A stretch of DNA of 64,000 nucleotides from positions 310,001 to 374,000 of the forward strand of contig NZ_LQIW01000012.1 of NCBI RefSeq assembly GCF_001500025.1, in the 5' to 3' direction. This stretch comes from Mycobacterium sp. IS-1590 (GTDB lineage Bacteria; Actinomycetota; Actinomycetes; Mycobacteriales; Mycobacteriaceae). The notes under the pieces were generated by a model, which did no database searches, was not told the DNA's origin, and saw only the letters and a list, made by a program, of their open reading frames with translations. A program made the position numbers and the translations under genes. Positions within the stretch are counted from its first letter, which is position 1. Each line of letters opens with the position of its first letter. This document shows, piece by piece, positions 48,415 through 57,045 of this stretch.

Positions 48415-49716
48415 GTGGGGCGTCGTGTGACGCCGAAGGCCGACCTCGCGAAGCAAGCAGGCAATTCCTACGACGACGGCACCCGGCGGACCGAGATCTT
48501 GCAGACGGCGGCGTCGTTGATCGCCACGTCCGGGCTGCGAACGTCACTTCAGGAGATCGCCGACGCCGCAGGGATCCTGCCCGGCAGCCTGTATCACCAT
48601 TTCGAGTCCAAGGAAGCGATCCTCGTCGAGTTGCTTCGGCGCTACCACGACGATCTCGATCGCATCGCCGATCAAGCCGTCGATCGGCTCGACGACCCCG
48701 CCCCGCTGTCGGCGTTCGATCGGATCGTGGAGTTGGGCGCCGCGATCGCCCAATGCGCGGTCACCCACAGCGCCGCACTACAGATGACGTTCTACGAAAC
48801 ACCGACCTCGAACCCCGACCTGGCCGCACTGGCCCAACAGCGCCCGGCGAAGATCCTCGAGGCGATGGTGCAGACGCTGCGTGCCGCGCGGTGGAGTGGT
48901 TATCTGCGACCGGACGTCGACCTGCCGGTCCTGGCCGACCGGATCGTCCAGGCGATGCGCCAAGTCGGCCTCGACGTCATACGGCACAGCGCCGGCGCCG
49001 ACAAGGTCGCGGCCACGTTGTGCCGGATCCTGCTCGAAGGCCTGGCCACCGTCCCGCCGAGCGACGCCGAACTCGATCGATCCGCCGCGTTCATCGCCGC
49101 CGACGAAGCGGTGAAATCGTGGATCGAGGATGAGCAGAACACCCGCGACGACAAAGCCGCACACGTTCGTGCGGTGGCCCGCGCCGAATTCGGGCGAAAG
49201 GGCTACGAGGTCACCACGATCCGAGATATCGCCGCGGCCGCGGGCCTCGGCACCGGAACGGTGTACCGCTTGATCGGGTCGAAAGAGGAACTGCTGGCCT
49301 CGATCATGCAGTCGTTCGGCGAGAAGGTCGCCGAGGTGGGGTGGACCAGCGTGCTGCGGTCCGAGTCATCGGCCGTCGAGAAGCTCGATGCGCTGAGCTG
49401 GATCCACACCAACGCCCTCGCCCACTTCGGCGACGAGTTCCGGATCCAGCTGGCGTGGATGCGGCAGTCACCTCCGGACACTCCGAACATCGCATGGCTG
49501 TTCACCAAACGCGTTCGCCAGATGAAATCTCTGCTCACCGCGGGGATTCGGTCCGGTGAGATCGCGATCGACGCACCGTCGAACGAGACGCTGGCGCGTG
49601 TCGTCATCGGGGTGTCGTGGATCCCGGAGAACCTCCTGCACGATCTGGGCCCCCGCGCGTCGCAGATCCACGTGCGCGACACCCTGCTGCGCGGAGTCAC
49701 GACGCGCTCGGCCTGA
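48415..49716 (+). CDS. Tandem TetR-family regulator (two complete TetR units)
   Basis: A 433-residue protein with two TetR modules. HTH 1 lies at about 20-68 (ILQTAASLIATSGLRTSLQEIADAAG, LYHHFESKEAIL) and HTH 2 at about 247-295 (ARAEFGRKGYEVTTIRDIAAAAGLGTGTVYRLIGSKEELL), each followed by a helical ligand/dimer domain. GTG 48415 has GGAGG four bases upstream; the frame is open further back but reads into the promoter. It sits amid the genes carrying the shared regulon motif and is the simplest candidate for their regulator, with two DNA-binding heads matching an asymmetric site. Confidence 0.85.
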   Translation: MGRRVTPKADLAKQAGNSYDDGTRRTEILQTAASLIATSGLRTSLQEIADAAGILPGSLYHHFESKEAILVELLRRYHDDLDRIADQAVDRLDDPAPLSAFDRIVELGAAIAQCAVTHSAALQMTFYETPTSNPDLAALAQQRPAKILEAMVQTLRAARWSGYLRPDVDLPVLADRIVQAMRQVGLDVIRHSAGADKVAATLCRILLEGLATVPPSDAELDRSAAFIAADEAVKSWIEDEQNTRDDKAAHVRAVARAEFGRKGYEVTTIRDIAAAAGLGTGTVYRLIGSKEELLASIMQSFGEKVAEVGWTSVLRSESSAVEKLDALSWIHTNALAHFGDEFRIQLAWMRQSPPDTPNIAWLFTKRVRQMKSLLTAGIRSGEIAIDAPSNETLARVVIGVSWIPENLLHDLGPRASQIHVRDTLLRGVTTRSA

Positions 49717-49731
49717 AGGCGCCACATTCTG

Positions 49732-49790
49732 CGCGAGCGCTCACCGGTACGCCTTGGGCGCTCCAAACCGTACAACGCTGCGCGCTCGCG
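49732..49790. terminator. Inverted repeat between convergent TetR and P450 genes
   Basis: CGCGAGCGC (49732-49740) and GCGCTCGCG (49782-49790) form perfect 9-base arms separated by 41 bases in the 89-base convergent gap. It may act as a two-way terminator, but there is no U tract and the loop is long. Confidence 0.3.
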
Positions 49791-49805
49791 ATGCCTGGGA
49801 CCGCG

Positions 49806-51002
49806 TCAGCCGACGGTGATCGGCAGCCTGCCCCACCCCCGGACGCTCGAGGTGTGTGCCATGGCGGCGTCGGCGTAGTCGACATCCCATTCGGGCCAGC
49901 GCCGCAACATCTCCTCCAGCGCGACCCGCGCCTGCATCCTGGCCAGCGAGGAGCCGAGGCAGAAGTGCAGCCCCTGCCCGAACGACAGGTGTGATCCGCC
50001 GCGATGGATGTCGAAACTCTCGCCATCGGGATAGCGCCGCTCGTCCCGGTTGGCCGAACCGTTGAGCAACAACATCACCGAGCCCTCGGCGATCGTCTGT
50101 CCGTGAGCCTCGGTGTCGCGGGCGACATATCGGGCCTGTACCGGTGACGGCGCCTGGTAGCGCAACACCTCCTCGATCGCGCGCGGAATCAGGGAGAAGT
50201 CGTCGAGAAGTTCGCGTCGCTGATCGGGGTGTTCGGCGAGCATCTGAGCGATGAATCCGATCAGCCTGGTGGTCGTCTCGTTGCCGGCACCGGCGATCAT
50301 GCTCGTGTAGGTCAGCACCTCGATGCGCGACAGCGGGCGAAGCCGGCCCTCGTCCTCGACCTCGGCGTTGAGCAGCTGCGTCATCAGGTCGTCCGACGGA
50401 TGCTCGGCCCGCCATTCGATGTAGTCGGCGAACAGCTGGTAGGCGTTCTCGAATGTAGCCGCCGAAACTGCTTGGAAACTACCCTCTTTCAGACCGATTG
50501 ACGCGTCGGTGTTGTCGCGGATCTGCTGCTGACCCTGCTCCGGGATGCCCAGCAGATAACCGATGGTCCGCATCGGGATCAATGCCCCGAAGTCGCCGAT
50601 GACGTCGAAACGGGAAGCACCCGTGAGCGAGTCGAGCGCGCGAACACAGAACTGGCGCACCAGGTCTTCGATGGCCTCCATCCGGCGCGGGGTGAAGACC
50701 TTCGACAGCACCCGTCGATGCACGTCGTGAAGGGGCGGATCCTCGAACAGGATCACCCCTGGCGGGACGTCGACACCGCTCATGATGACGTCCATCGTGG
50801 TGCCCTTGCCCGACCGGTATGTCTCCCAGTCGTGCAAGCCCTTGGCGACGTCGTCGTAGCGGCTCAAGGCGTAGAAGTTGTACTTCTCGTTGTAGTACAG
50901 CGGCGCCTCGTCGCGCATCCGCTTCCAGATCGGGTACGGCTCGTCGTCGATGTCGAAATCGAACGGATCGTAGTACAGGTCGACGGTGCCGATGTCGGTC
51001 AT
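49806..51002 (-). CDS. Cytochrome P450 (third of three)
   Basis: A 398-residue P450: I-helix MIAGAGNETTTRL, K-helix EEVLRYQAPSP, haem loop SFGQGLHFCLGSSLARMQ with Cys about residue 347. The N-terminal stretch DLYYDPFDFDIDDEPYPIWKRMRDEAPLYYNEKYNFYALSRYDDV is common in mycobacterial P450s acting on lipophilic substrates. ATG 51002 has GAGGGAG upstream and overlaps the stop of a 44-codon luciferase-like remnant. It is probably co-transcribed with the DapB-like gene at 51140-52213. Confidence 0.9.
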   Translation of the reverse strand: MTDIGTVDLYYDPFDFDIDDEPYPIWKRMRDEAPLYYNEKYNFYALSRYDDVAKGLHDWETYRSGKGTTMDVIMSGVDVPPGVILFEDPPLHDVHRRVLSKVFTPRRMEAIEDLVRQFCVRALDSLTGASRFDVIGDFGALIPMRTIGYLLGIPEQGQQQIRDNTDASIGLKEGSFQAVSAATFENAYQLFADYIEWRAEHPSDDLMTQLLNAEVEDEGRLRPLSRIEVLTYTSMIAGAGNETTTRLIGFIAQMLAEHPDQRRELLDDFSLIPRAIEEVLRYQAPSPVQARYVARDTEAHGQTIAEGSVMLLLNGSANRDERRYPDGESFDIHRGGSHLSFGQGLHFCLGSSLARMQARVALEEMLRRWPEWDVDYADAAMAHTSSVRGWGRLPITVG

Positions 51003-51133
51003 GCGTTGCTCCCTCTTGTCGTCGTCAGGGCCGTGACCACCTCACCGGCGTGCCTCAGGTACGGCCACGCGATCTCGGGTGGCATACCGCCGCACAGCGG
51101 TGACAGCTTGAGGTCGAAGCGTATGGAGAACAC
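50999..51133 (-). pseudogene. Internally deleted luciferase-like monooxygenase remnant (44 codons)
   Basis: GTG 51133 opens a frame starting MFSIRFDLK, the N-terminus of LLM-class flavin oxidoreductases, and passes directly to LSPLCGGMPPEIAWPYL, the C-terminal segment of the same family; about 250-300 residues are missing between. The frame remains open and its TGA overlaps the P450 start (ATGA), so it may still serve translational coupling. A second remnant with the same plan lies at 52210-52490. Confidence 0.6.
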
Positions 51134-51139
51134 CGATGA

Positions 51140-52213
51140 TCACCCGAAAGCGTGCCGGGGCAGCGTGTTCGGCAGATCCAGCGAGCTCAGCAGGCCGGCG
51201 GGGGCCTCCACGACATACGGGATCGCGTTGACCACGCGCATCGCGGTGGCCGCCATCGCGGCATGTCCTGCGCCGTGCCCTTCGGCGGCGCCGACGTTCA
51301 TCGCGCAGTGGATGTCGGGATCACCGTCGATGTCGACGCGGTAGGTGGCGTCGAACTCCGAGGACGGCCAGTCCGGCGCCACATCGCGTGCCATCCGGAT
51401 GATGTGCTGGACGACGATGGCTTCCCGGCCGTTGACCACGCCCGCGGCCCGGGTGCTCACAGCTCCACACGTCCCCGCCTCGATCGTGCCGAACGCCACC
51501 TCGATGTCGCGGTCCGTGACGCGCCGGTCGAGGGTGCCACGCACCTCGTCGACCTCCACGCCGAGTCCCGCTGCGATCAGGTGAATCGGTGCCCGCCAAG
51601 CCATTTCGATGAAGCCGGGGGTCTTGAGCAGCGGTTCGAAATCCAGGGGGCGACCGAAGCCCATGCCGTTCATCATCACGTCGGCCACCGGGTAGTGGTC
51701 GTTGAGCGCGACCTCGGTGACGGTCAGACACCGGATCCGCTTGGACTGCGTGGCGAGCACCAGCGCGAGCTGATCGGAGCCGAAACCGGGAAAGATCCCG
51801 GAGGCGTAAAAGGACGCGCCGCCTTTCTTCGCCGCCCGTTCCATCTGTTCGCGCCACTCGGGTGAGTAGTAGGCGGGCGGATAGATCAGCGTCGTCGACG
51901 ACGTCGAGACGACGTTGATCCCGGCTTCGAGGAGTTTCAGGTAGTCGGGCACCGCTCCCGCGTCGCGTTCCGGTCCGCTCGCGGCGTACACGACGCAGTC
52001 GGGTTGCAGAGCGATCAACGCGTCGGCGTCATTGGTGGCCGTCACCCCGATCGGTTCACCACCGGCCAGCTCCCCCGCGTCCCTGCCGATCTTCTCTTCG
52101 GAGTGCACCCACACCCCGACGAGATCAAGATCGGGCCTGCTCTGGATCGCGTCGATGGCGATGGATCCGACGCCGCCCGTCGACCAGACAACGGTTCTCA
52201 ACGGTGTTCTCAC
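51140..52213 (-). CDS. DapB-fold NAD(P)-dependent dehydrogenase, copy 1
   Basis: A 357-residue protein of the dihydrodipicolinate-reductase-like / 2,4-diaminopentanoate dehydrogenase group: Rossmann start VVWSTGGVGSIAIDAIQSRPDLDLVGVWVHS, then DCVVYAASGPERDAGAVPDYLKLLEAGINVVSTSS and a C-terminal alpha+beta domain. Mycobacteria hold many such genes of unknown substrate. GTG 52213 has GGAGG five bases upstream and overlaps the stop of the luciferase-like remnant (GTGA). It shares most of its length with the divergent copy at 52622-53734. Confidence 0.85.
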   Translation of the reverse strand: MRTPLRTVVWSTGGVGSIAIDAIQSRPDLDLVGVWVHSEEKIGRDAGELAGGEPIGVTATNDADALIALQPDCVVYAASGPERDAGAVPDYLKLLEAGINVVSTSSTTLIYPPAYYSPEWREQMERAAKKGGASFYASGIFPGFGSDQLALVLATQSKRIRCLTVTEVALNDHYPVADVMMNGMGFGRPLDFEPLLKTPGFIEMAWRAPIHLIAAGLGVEVDEVRGTLDRRVTDRDIEVAFGTIEAGTCGAVSTRAAGVVNGREAIVVQHIIRMARDVAPDWPSSEFDATYRVDIDGDPDIHCAMNVGAAEGHGAGHAAMAATAMRVVNAIPYVVEAPAGLLSSLDLPNTLPRHAFG

Positions 52214-52490
52214 GATTCCTCCGTCGTTGCGGTTGATGCGCTCACCATTGCGCCGCGCTCGAGATAGGGCCAGGCCAGCTTCGGCAGCGGGCGGGTGGTC
52301 GCGCAGATCGCCGACGCCAGCAGGTGCGGCGACCGAAGATGGCCGTCTTCGGCGCCGTGATGCTCGACAGCACGGCAACGATCGCGCCACGCGTCTCCGC
52401 CCATTCACACACCTGCACAGCGCACGCGTACAGGTCGGCGGCCGGCGCTCCAGTAGTGGGCGCACGCATGTCGAAACGGAGCGTGAACAT
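52210..52490 (-). pseudogene. Frameshifted, internally deleted luciferase-like monooxygenase remnant
   Basis: From ATG 52490 the frame reads MFTLRFDMRAPTTGAPAADLY and continues with VCEWAETRGAIVAVLS, the typical LLM N-terminus. Near 52363-52371 one base appears missing; the next frame continues EHHGAEDGHLRSPHLLASAI, then jumps to the C-terminal PLPKLAWPYLERG. The interior catalytic barrel is absent. The stop overlaps the GTG of the DapB-like gene. Promoter motif E lies directly upstream. Confidence 0.65.
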
Positions 52491-52530
52491 CAGCGCCGCA
52501 ACAATGCCGATGGCTTCACGATGACCGACT

Positions 52531-52549
52531 CTAACCTAATTTTTGTTCT
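52531..52549. promoter_or_regulatory. Regulon motif, site E (DapB-like divergent region)
   Basis: Minus strand AGAACAAAAATTAGGTTAG, core GAACA-N6-TAGGT, matching site D at the P450 operon. It lies between the leftward remnant/DapB-like/P450 unit and the rightward DapB-like gene. Confidence 0.55.
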
Positions 52550-52559
52550 GGTCTCCAAT

Positions 52560-52575
52560 AATAGTGGATGCTATT
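52560..52575. promoter_or_regulatory. Second AATAG-N6-CTATT palindrome
   Basis: AATAG-TGGATG-CTATT, 47 bases before the ATG at 52622. It shares its arms and spacing with the palindrome at 33757-33776 beside the single TetR gene, suggesting that regulator also acts here. Confidence 0.5.
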
Positions 52576-52621
52576 GTCAGCGCTGGCTCTGTCGCCATCT
52601 CGCGCTCTCCGAGGAGGATCG

Positions 52622-53734
52622 ATGTCCGGAGACAAGCACCGCGTCGTGGTCTGGTCGACCGGCGGAATCGGGTCCATCGCGATCCGCGCGATTTCACAGC
52701 GGCCCGACCTGGATCTCGTCGGGGTGTGGGTGCACTCCCCCGACAAGGACGGCAAGGACGCCGGTGAACTCGCCAACGGACAACCGATCGGGTTGACCAC
52801 CACCACCGATGCGGACGCGCTGATCGCGCTCAAACCCGACTGCGTCGTCTACGCGGCCAGCGGGCCCGAACGTGACGCGCTCGCCATCCCGGACTATGTG
52901 AAGCTGCTCGGCGCCGGCATCAACGTGGTGACCACCAGCACCACCCACCTGGTCAACCCGCACGCCTACCAACCGGCCGAGTGGCGCGACCAATTGGCCG
53001 CCGCGGCCAAGGTGGGCCAGGTCTCGCTGTACGCCTCGGGTATAGAACCAGGATTCGTCGCCGATTACCTACCGCTGGTGCTGAGCACGCAGTCCTCCCA
53101 GATCGAGAAGATCCACGCCTACGAGATCGGCCTCTACGACGACTACGGCGTTCCCGACATCATGAGCGACGCTTTGGGATTCGGGCGTACCCTCGACTAC
53201 CAGCCGTGGATCTCGTTTCCCGGCGCCATCGCCGGCGAATGGCAGGGGCAGATCCGCATGGTCGCCGAAGCCCTCGGCGTCGAAGTGCAGGAGGTCCGTG
53301 AGACGTTCGACCGCGCGGTGACCGAGCGGACGCTCGAGGTCGCGATGGGCACCGTCGAGGCAGGCACCTGCGGCGCCCTGCGCATGCAGGCCATCGGCAT
53401 CGTCGACGGCCAGGAGGCGATCGTGATCGAACACGTCACCCGCTTGGCGCCCGACGTCGCGCCCGAGTGGCCGACAATGCCTGATGCGCTCGGCTACCGC
53501 ATTGTCATCACCGGCCAGCCCGACATCGAATGCACGATGGCGGCGACCGTGCGCGACCGCAAGGATGCGGCCATCGAGAGCATGACCTCGGGCGCCGGAG
53601 CGATGGTCGCGACGGCGATGCGTGTCATCAACGCAATCCCGTACGTCGTTGCCGCACAACCGGGTCTGCTCAGCTCGATCGACCTGCCGCTGACGATCCC
53701 TCGGCACGCATTCAACCCACGCGGGTCAGCGTGA
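52622..53734 (+). CDS. DapB-fold NAD(P)-dependent dehydrogenase, copy 2
   Basis: A 370-residue paralogue of the gene at 51140-52213: VVVWSTGGIGSIAIRAISQRPDLDLVGVWVHSPDKDGKDAGEL, DCVVYAASGPERDALAIPDYVKLLGAGINVVTTSTTHL, and matching C-terminal INAIPYVVAAQPGLLSSIDLPLTIPRHAF. The physiological substrate is unknown. GAGGAGGA precedes the ATG. Two regulatory motifs lie upstream (site E and the AATAG palindrome). The last 23 bases overlap the convergent exported-protein gene. Confidence 0.86.
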   Translation: MSGDKHRVVVWSTGGIGSIAIRAISQRPDLDLVGVWVHSPDKDGKDAGELANGQPIGLTTTTDADALIALKPDCVVYAASGPERDALAIPDYVKLLGAGINVVTTSTTHLVNPHAYQPAEWRDQLAAAAKVGQVSLYASGIEPGFVADYLPLVLSTQSSQIEKIHAYEIGLYDDYGVPDIMSDALGFGRTLDYQPWISFPGAIAGEWQGQIRMVAEALGVEVQEVRETFDRAVTERTLEVAMGTVEAGTCGALRMQAIGIVDGQEAIVIEHVTRLAPDVAPEWPTMPDALGYRIVITGQPDIECTMAATVRDRKDAAIESMTSGAGAMVATAMRVINAIPYVVAAQPGLLSSIDLPLTIPRHAFNPRGSA

Positions 53735-54191
53735 ACGGCATCTCGATATCGAGCACCTTGTTGAATCCGCAGGCGCCGCTGGGCCCCTCGGTCTTGTCCC
53801 ACCCGATGTACTTGTTGGGGTCCTGCGGATAACCAAGCCAGAACACCCACGCCTGCTTACCCGGGTAGGCCGTACCGTCGATGCAGGGCTCCCAGTCCGG
53901 GACCGTCCTGCTGACCTTCCACCGGCCGCTCATGTACACCGCCTCCGCACTCCAGCCCTGGTCGCTGTCGACCCGCCCGGTGCAGTCCTGATACGTCGTA
54001 CATGTCGTGGTGATGGTCCACGTCTGCGTGACGCTTGCCTCGTCATGACGCGAATCGTTGGTCGTCGCCCATCGGCCGTCGGAGAACGCGGTGAAGACGC
54101 CGTTGATCGCGACCTCGTTCTGCGCCTGCGCTGGAGGCGCAAACTGAACCGTCGCGATGATAATTGCCGCGATCGTCAACGCCCGGATCAT
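53712..54191 (-). CDS. Exported protein at the end of the mce operon
   Basis: A 159-residue protein with a signal peptide (MIRALTIAAIIIATVQFAPPAQA, cleavage near AQA-QN). The mature part contains at least four Cys (TTTCTTYQDC, EPCIDG, GACGFN) likely forming disulphides, and Trp-rich strands. Similar small exported proteins follow mce genes in mycobacteria; no function is established. Its ATG overlaps the mceF stop (ATGA), making it the seventh gene of the operon. Confidence 0.75.
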   Translation of the reverse strand: MIRALTIAAIIIATVQFAPPAQAQNEVAINGVFTAFSDGRWATTNDSRHDEASVTQTWTITTTCTTYQDCTGRVDSDQGWSAEAVYMSGRWKVSRTVPDWEPCIDGTAYPGKQAWVFWLGYPQDPNKYIGWDKTEGPSGACGFNKVLDIEMPFTLTRVG

Positions 54192-55885
54192 TGTGCCCCT
54201 CCCTCATAGATCAGCTCCTGCCAGGACTTCGGGGTCTGCACGAGATCGGTTTGGCGGCCGACGTTTCCGTCCGGCGTCGCATACTGGCCCGTCTGCGGGT
54301 CGTAGTGCGCGACCGCGACGGACGGTCCCCCGGTAGGACCGGTGGTGACCGAGCTCGGTGTCGCGGGCACCGCCTCCGGCGGCGGTGCACCGTCCGACGG
54401 CGGCGGGTCCTGCGGCGGCCCATGTGGAATAGCCGGGTCAGGCGTGGCACCCCGCTGGTCCACCTGCCGTGACACCAGCGGCGGGATCGCGTTCGGCGGC
54501 AACGACGGCATCTGTGCGCCGGGCGCCGGCGGCGGAGGCGGGATCGGCGGCAGCGGACCCCGCGGTACGGCGCCGGGCGGAAGTGGCGTGCCGTCGAGCG
54601 GGGCGAAAAGGTTCTCGTCGGCGGTGACCCGGTCGTCGGGCGGCACACCCTGTGCGATGAGGTTCGGGTCGATCGGATACGCCCCCACTGAGTGCTGACG
54701 CATCGCCAGCGGTTCGTAGGGTTTGTCGCTGTAGCACTGCTCGACGGTGGGCGCCCGCTTGCCGGGTACCCCCATGCACGGCGCGTTGCGCGCGCCCCGC
54801 ACGACGATCGGCGAGTCCTGCGGCAGCTTGCAATAGATCCCGTCCGGCGTGTCGATCGTGGTCTGATCGTCCGGGCTCCGCCATTGCGAGGGCGGCAGGA
54901 AGCCAACGGTGCACGGGTTGGGGTCCGCCATCTGAATACGGAAGTCACCCAGGGCGATACCGGTCGGATTGTTCTGGGGAGCCGACGATTGCACGTTGGC
55001 CACGAACGGCGGTAACAGCACAAGCACCTGCTCCAACGACGGCCGATAGGTCACTGCCACCTGACCGATGGTGGTCATGTTGGCCAACAGCACCGGCAGG
55101 GTCGGCTTGATTTGCGCGAGCAGCCCGGAGACCTCGTTCGCCGTTGCGGGGGCCTCCTCCAACAGTGTGCGGATCTGCGGGTCGTCGGCGACGACCTGTC
55201 CGGTGATACCGCCAAGGCTCCGTGCCCACACGCGCAGCGCGTCGGTCGAGCGGGCCTGCGAATCCAGAAGCGGCACCGAATCTTCGGCCAACCTCGCGGA
55301 GCGGGACGCGTCCTCGTTCAGGGCTTCCGAGAGCGTGGCTGATGAATCCACCAGCGAACCCATGTCGAAGCCGGCCCCACCGAACGCCTTGTACGATTCG
55401 TCGATCAACTCGGTCAGCCGGCCTGTGGGGATGCTCGCGATCAAGGTGTTCACCTGCTCCAGCATCGGGCTCACCGGTTGCGGAATCGTGGTGTCGGCCA
55501 TCGAGATCACCGATCCGTCCTCCAGGTACGGTGCGGAGTCGGTGCGCGGGAGTAGTTCGACGTACTGTTCGCCCACCGCGGAGACGCTGCGCACCTCGGC
55601 CTTCAGATCGGCCGGAATCTTCGGTGCCGTGTCGAGGCGAAGCGTCGCGATGGCCCGCGTGCGCGACACATCCATCTCGGTCACCTTGCCGACCTGCACG
55701 CCGCGATAGGTGACGTTGGCGAACCGGTAGAGTCCGCCCGACGAGGGCAACTCCAGTGTGACGGTGATCTTCCCGATGCCCAGCAGGGTGGGCACCTGCA
55801 TGTAGGCGAACACCATGGCGACCACACCGATGATCGACGCGATCGAGAAGATCACGAGCTGGATGCGCACCATCCGCGGCAACAT
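54188..55885 (-). CDS. mceF: MCE family protein, position F
   Basis: A 565-residue MCE protein: one N-terminal membrane helix (about 8-30), the MCE beta-barrel domain (about 35-120; ELPSSGGLYRFANVTYRGVQVGKV), a long helical region (about 150-300), and an extended Pro/Gly-rich C-terminal tail (about 400-565). MCE hexamers form periplasmic tunnels for lipid import. ATG 55885 overlaps the mceE stop (ATGA); an upstream GTG would add Gly/Trp codons lying within mceE. Confidence 0.9.
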   Translation of the reverse strand: MLPRMVRIQLVIFSIASIIGVVAMVFAYMQVPTLLGIGKITVTLELPSSGGLYRFANVTYRGVQVGKVTEMDVSRTRAIATLRLDTAPKIPADLKAEVRSVSAVGEQYVELLPRTDSAPYLEDGSVISMADTTIPQPVSPMLEQVNTLIASIPTGRLTELIDESYKAFGGAGFDMGSLVDSSATLSEALNEDASRSARLAEDSVPLLDSQARSTDALRVWARSLGGITGQVVADDPQIRTLLEEAPATANEVSGLLAQIKPTLPVLLANMTTIGQVAVTYRPSLEQVLVLLPPFVANVQSSAPQNNPTGIALGDFRIQMADPNPCTVGFLPPSQWRSPDDQTTIDTPDGIYCKLPQDSPIVVRGARNAPCMGVPGKRAPTVEQCYSDKPYEPLAMRQHSVGAYPIDPNLIAQGVPPDDRVTADENLFAPLDGTPLPPGAVPRGPLPPIPPPPPAPGAQMPSLPPNAIPPLVSRQVDQRGATPDPAIPHGPPQDPPPSDGAPPPEAVPATPSSVTTGPTGGPSVAVAHYDPQTGQYATPDGNVGRQTDLVQTPKSWQELIYEGGAQ

Positions 55886-57045
55886 CAGCCACCACCACCC
55901 GGCTCCCACGGGGCGGGCGCAGTATTCGGGATCGGCCCGAAGGGCGGCGAGGTGCCCACGCCCATAGGGAATTTGGTGTAGTACGAGTCGTAGCCGGGAT
56001 CACCCGGCGCGGGAATCAACGATGCGCGGTTCTGCCCGAGCGCGGTACCGAGCAGCAATCCACGCTTGAGCCGCGCGTTCGTCCAGTCCACCGTGACGAA
56101 CAGATTCACGTAATCACCGCGCACCCCGCGGTCGATCAAGTTCTGGCTCAACGGGAACGTCGGCAGGGAGGCCAGCGCCGTGCCGATCTCTGCGCCCACG
56201 TCGGCGAGTGCGCGCAGCGTCGGCTCCAGGTTCTGCAGATTTGTGACGAGGTCGGCTTGAGTGTCGTTGATCAGACCAGAGACCGTATCGCTGAACTGAC
56301 CCAACCGGTTCAGTGCGGTGGTGAAGCTGGGCCGTTCGCGGATCAGGACGTCGAGCGCGGGCGGAATCTTGTCGAGCGCGCGGGTGAGCACCCGCTGTTC
56401 ATCACCCAGCCGCTGCGAGAATCTGTTGAGCTCGTCGATCGTGGCGATGATGTTGTCGCGCTGTTGGTACAGGGTCCCGACGAAGGTGTCCAGTCGGGCG
56501 ATCAGGTCGCGCACCGTTGCCTGGCGTCCCGACAGCGCGGTGTTGAAATTGGCGATGATGTCACCGATCTGGCCGAGTCCCCCGCCGTTGACCACCGCAG
56601 CCAGTGACGACAGCGTCTGTTCCGTCGACGGGTAGGTCGACGTCTTGTCGAGACCGATGGTGGCGCCCGGACTGAGCCTGCCGCTCGGCTTCTCACCCGG
56701 CGGCGGGTCCAGCGCCACGTGCATGGAGCCCAGGAGGCTGGTCTGACCGACCGTGGCGACGGCGTTGGCAGGCACCGCGACGTCGCGCTTGACGGAGATC
56801 TCGAGGTCGATGTGCCAGCCGTGCAACGTCATCCTGCCCACGCTGCCGACCACCACGTCGTCGATCATCACCGGCGAATTCGATTCCAGCGTCCCGACGT
56901 TGGCGAGTTCGACGTGGTAGACGCTGGCGTCCGGCCCTCGGCCCACCGCCCCCGGCAGCGGCAACGAATTCACCCCCTGGAACGAGCATCCGGTGAGCGT
57001 CAGCAGCAGGGTCAGCCCGGTGGCCACGGTACGTCGGCCGATCAT
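55885..57045 (-). CDS. mceE: MCE family lipoprotein, position E (LprN-like)
   Basis: A 386-residue MCE protein with a lipoprotein signal: LTLLLTLTGC, lipidated Cys at about residue 20. The MCE domain (about 45-125; YHVELANVGTLESNSPVMIDDVVVGSV) and helical region follow. In every standard mce operon the fifth MCE gene encodes the lipoprotein, so its position agrees with the family order. Starts and stops overlap both neighbours by 1-4 bases. Confidence 0.92.
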   Translation of the reverse strand: MIGRRTVATGLTLLLTLTGCSFQGVNSLPLPGAVGRGPDASVYHVELANVGTLESNSPVMIDDVVVGSVGRMTLHGWHIDLEISVKRDVAVPANAVATVGQTSLLGSMHVALDPPPGEKPSGRLSPGATIGLDKTSTYPSTEQTLSSLAAVVNGGGLGQIGDIIANFNTALSGRQATVRDLIARLDTFVGTLYQQRDNIIATIDELNRFSQRLGDEQRVLTRALDKIPPALDVLIRERPSFTTALNRLGQFSDTVSGLINDTQADLVTNLQNLEPTLRALADVGAEIGTALASLPTFPLSQNLIDRGVRGDYVNLFVTVDWTNARLKRGLLLGTALGQNRASLIPAPGDPGYDSYYTKFPMGVGTSPPFGPIPNTAPAPWEPGGGG

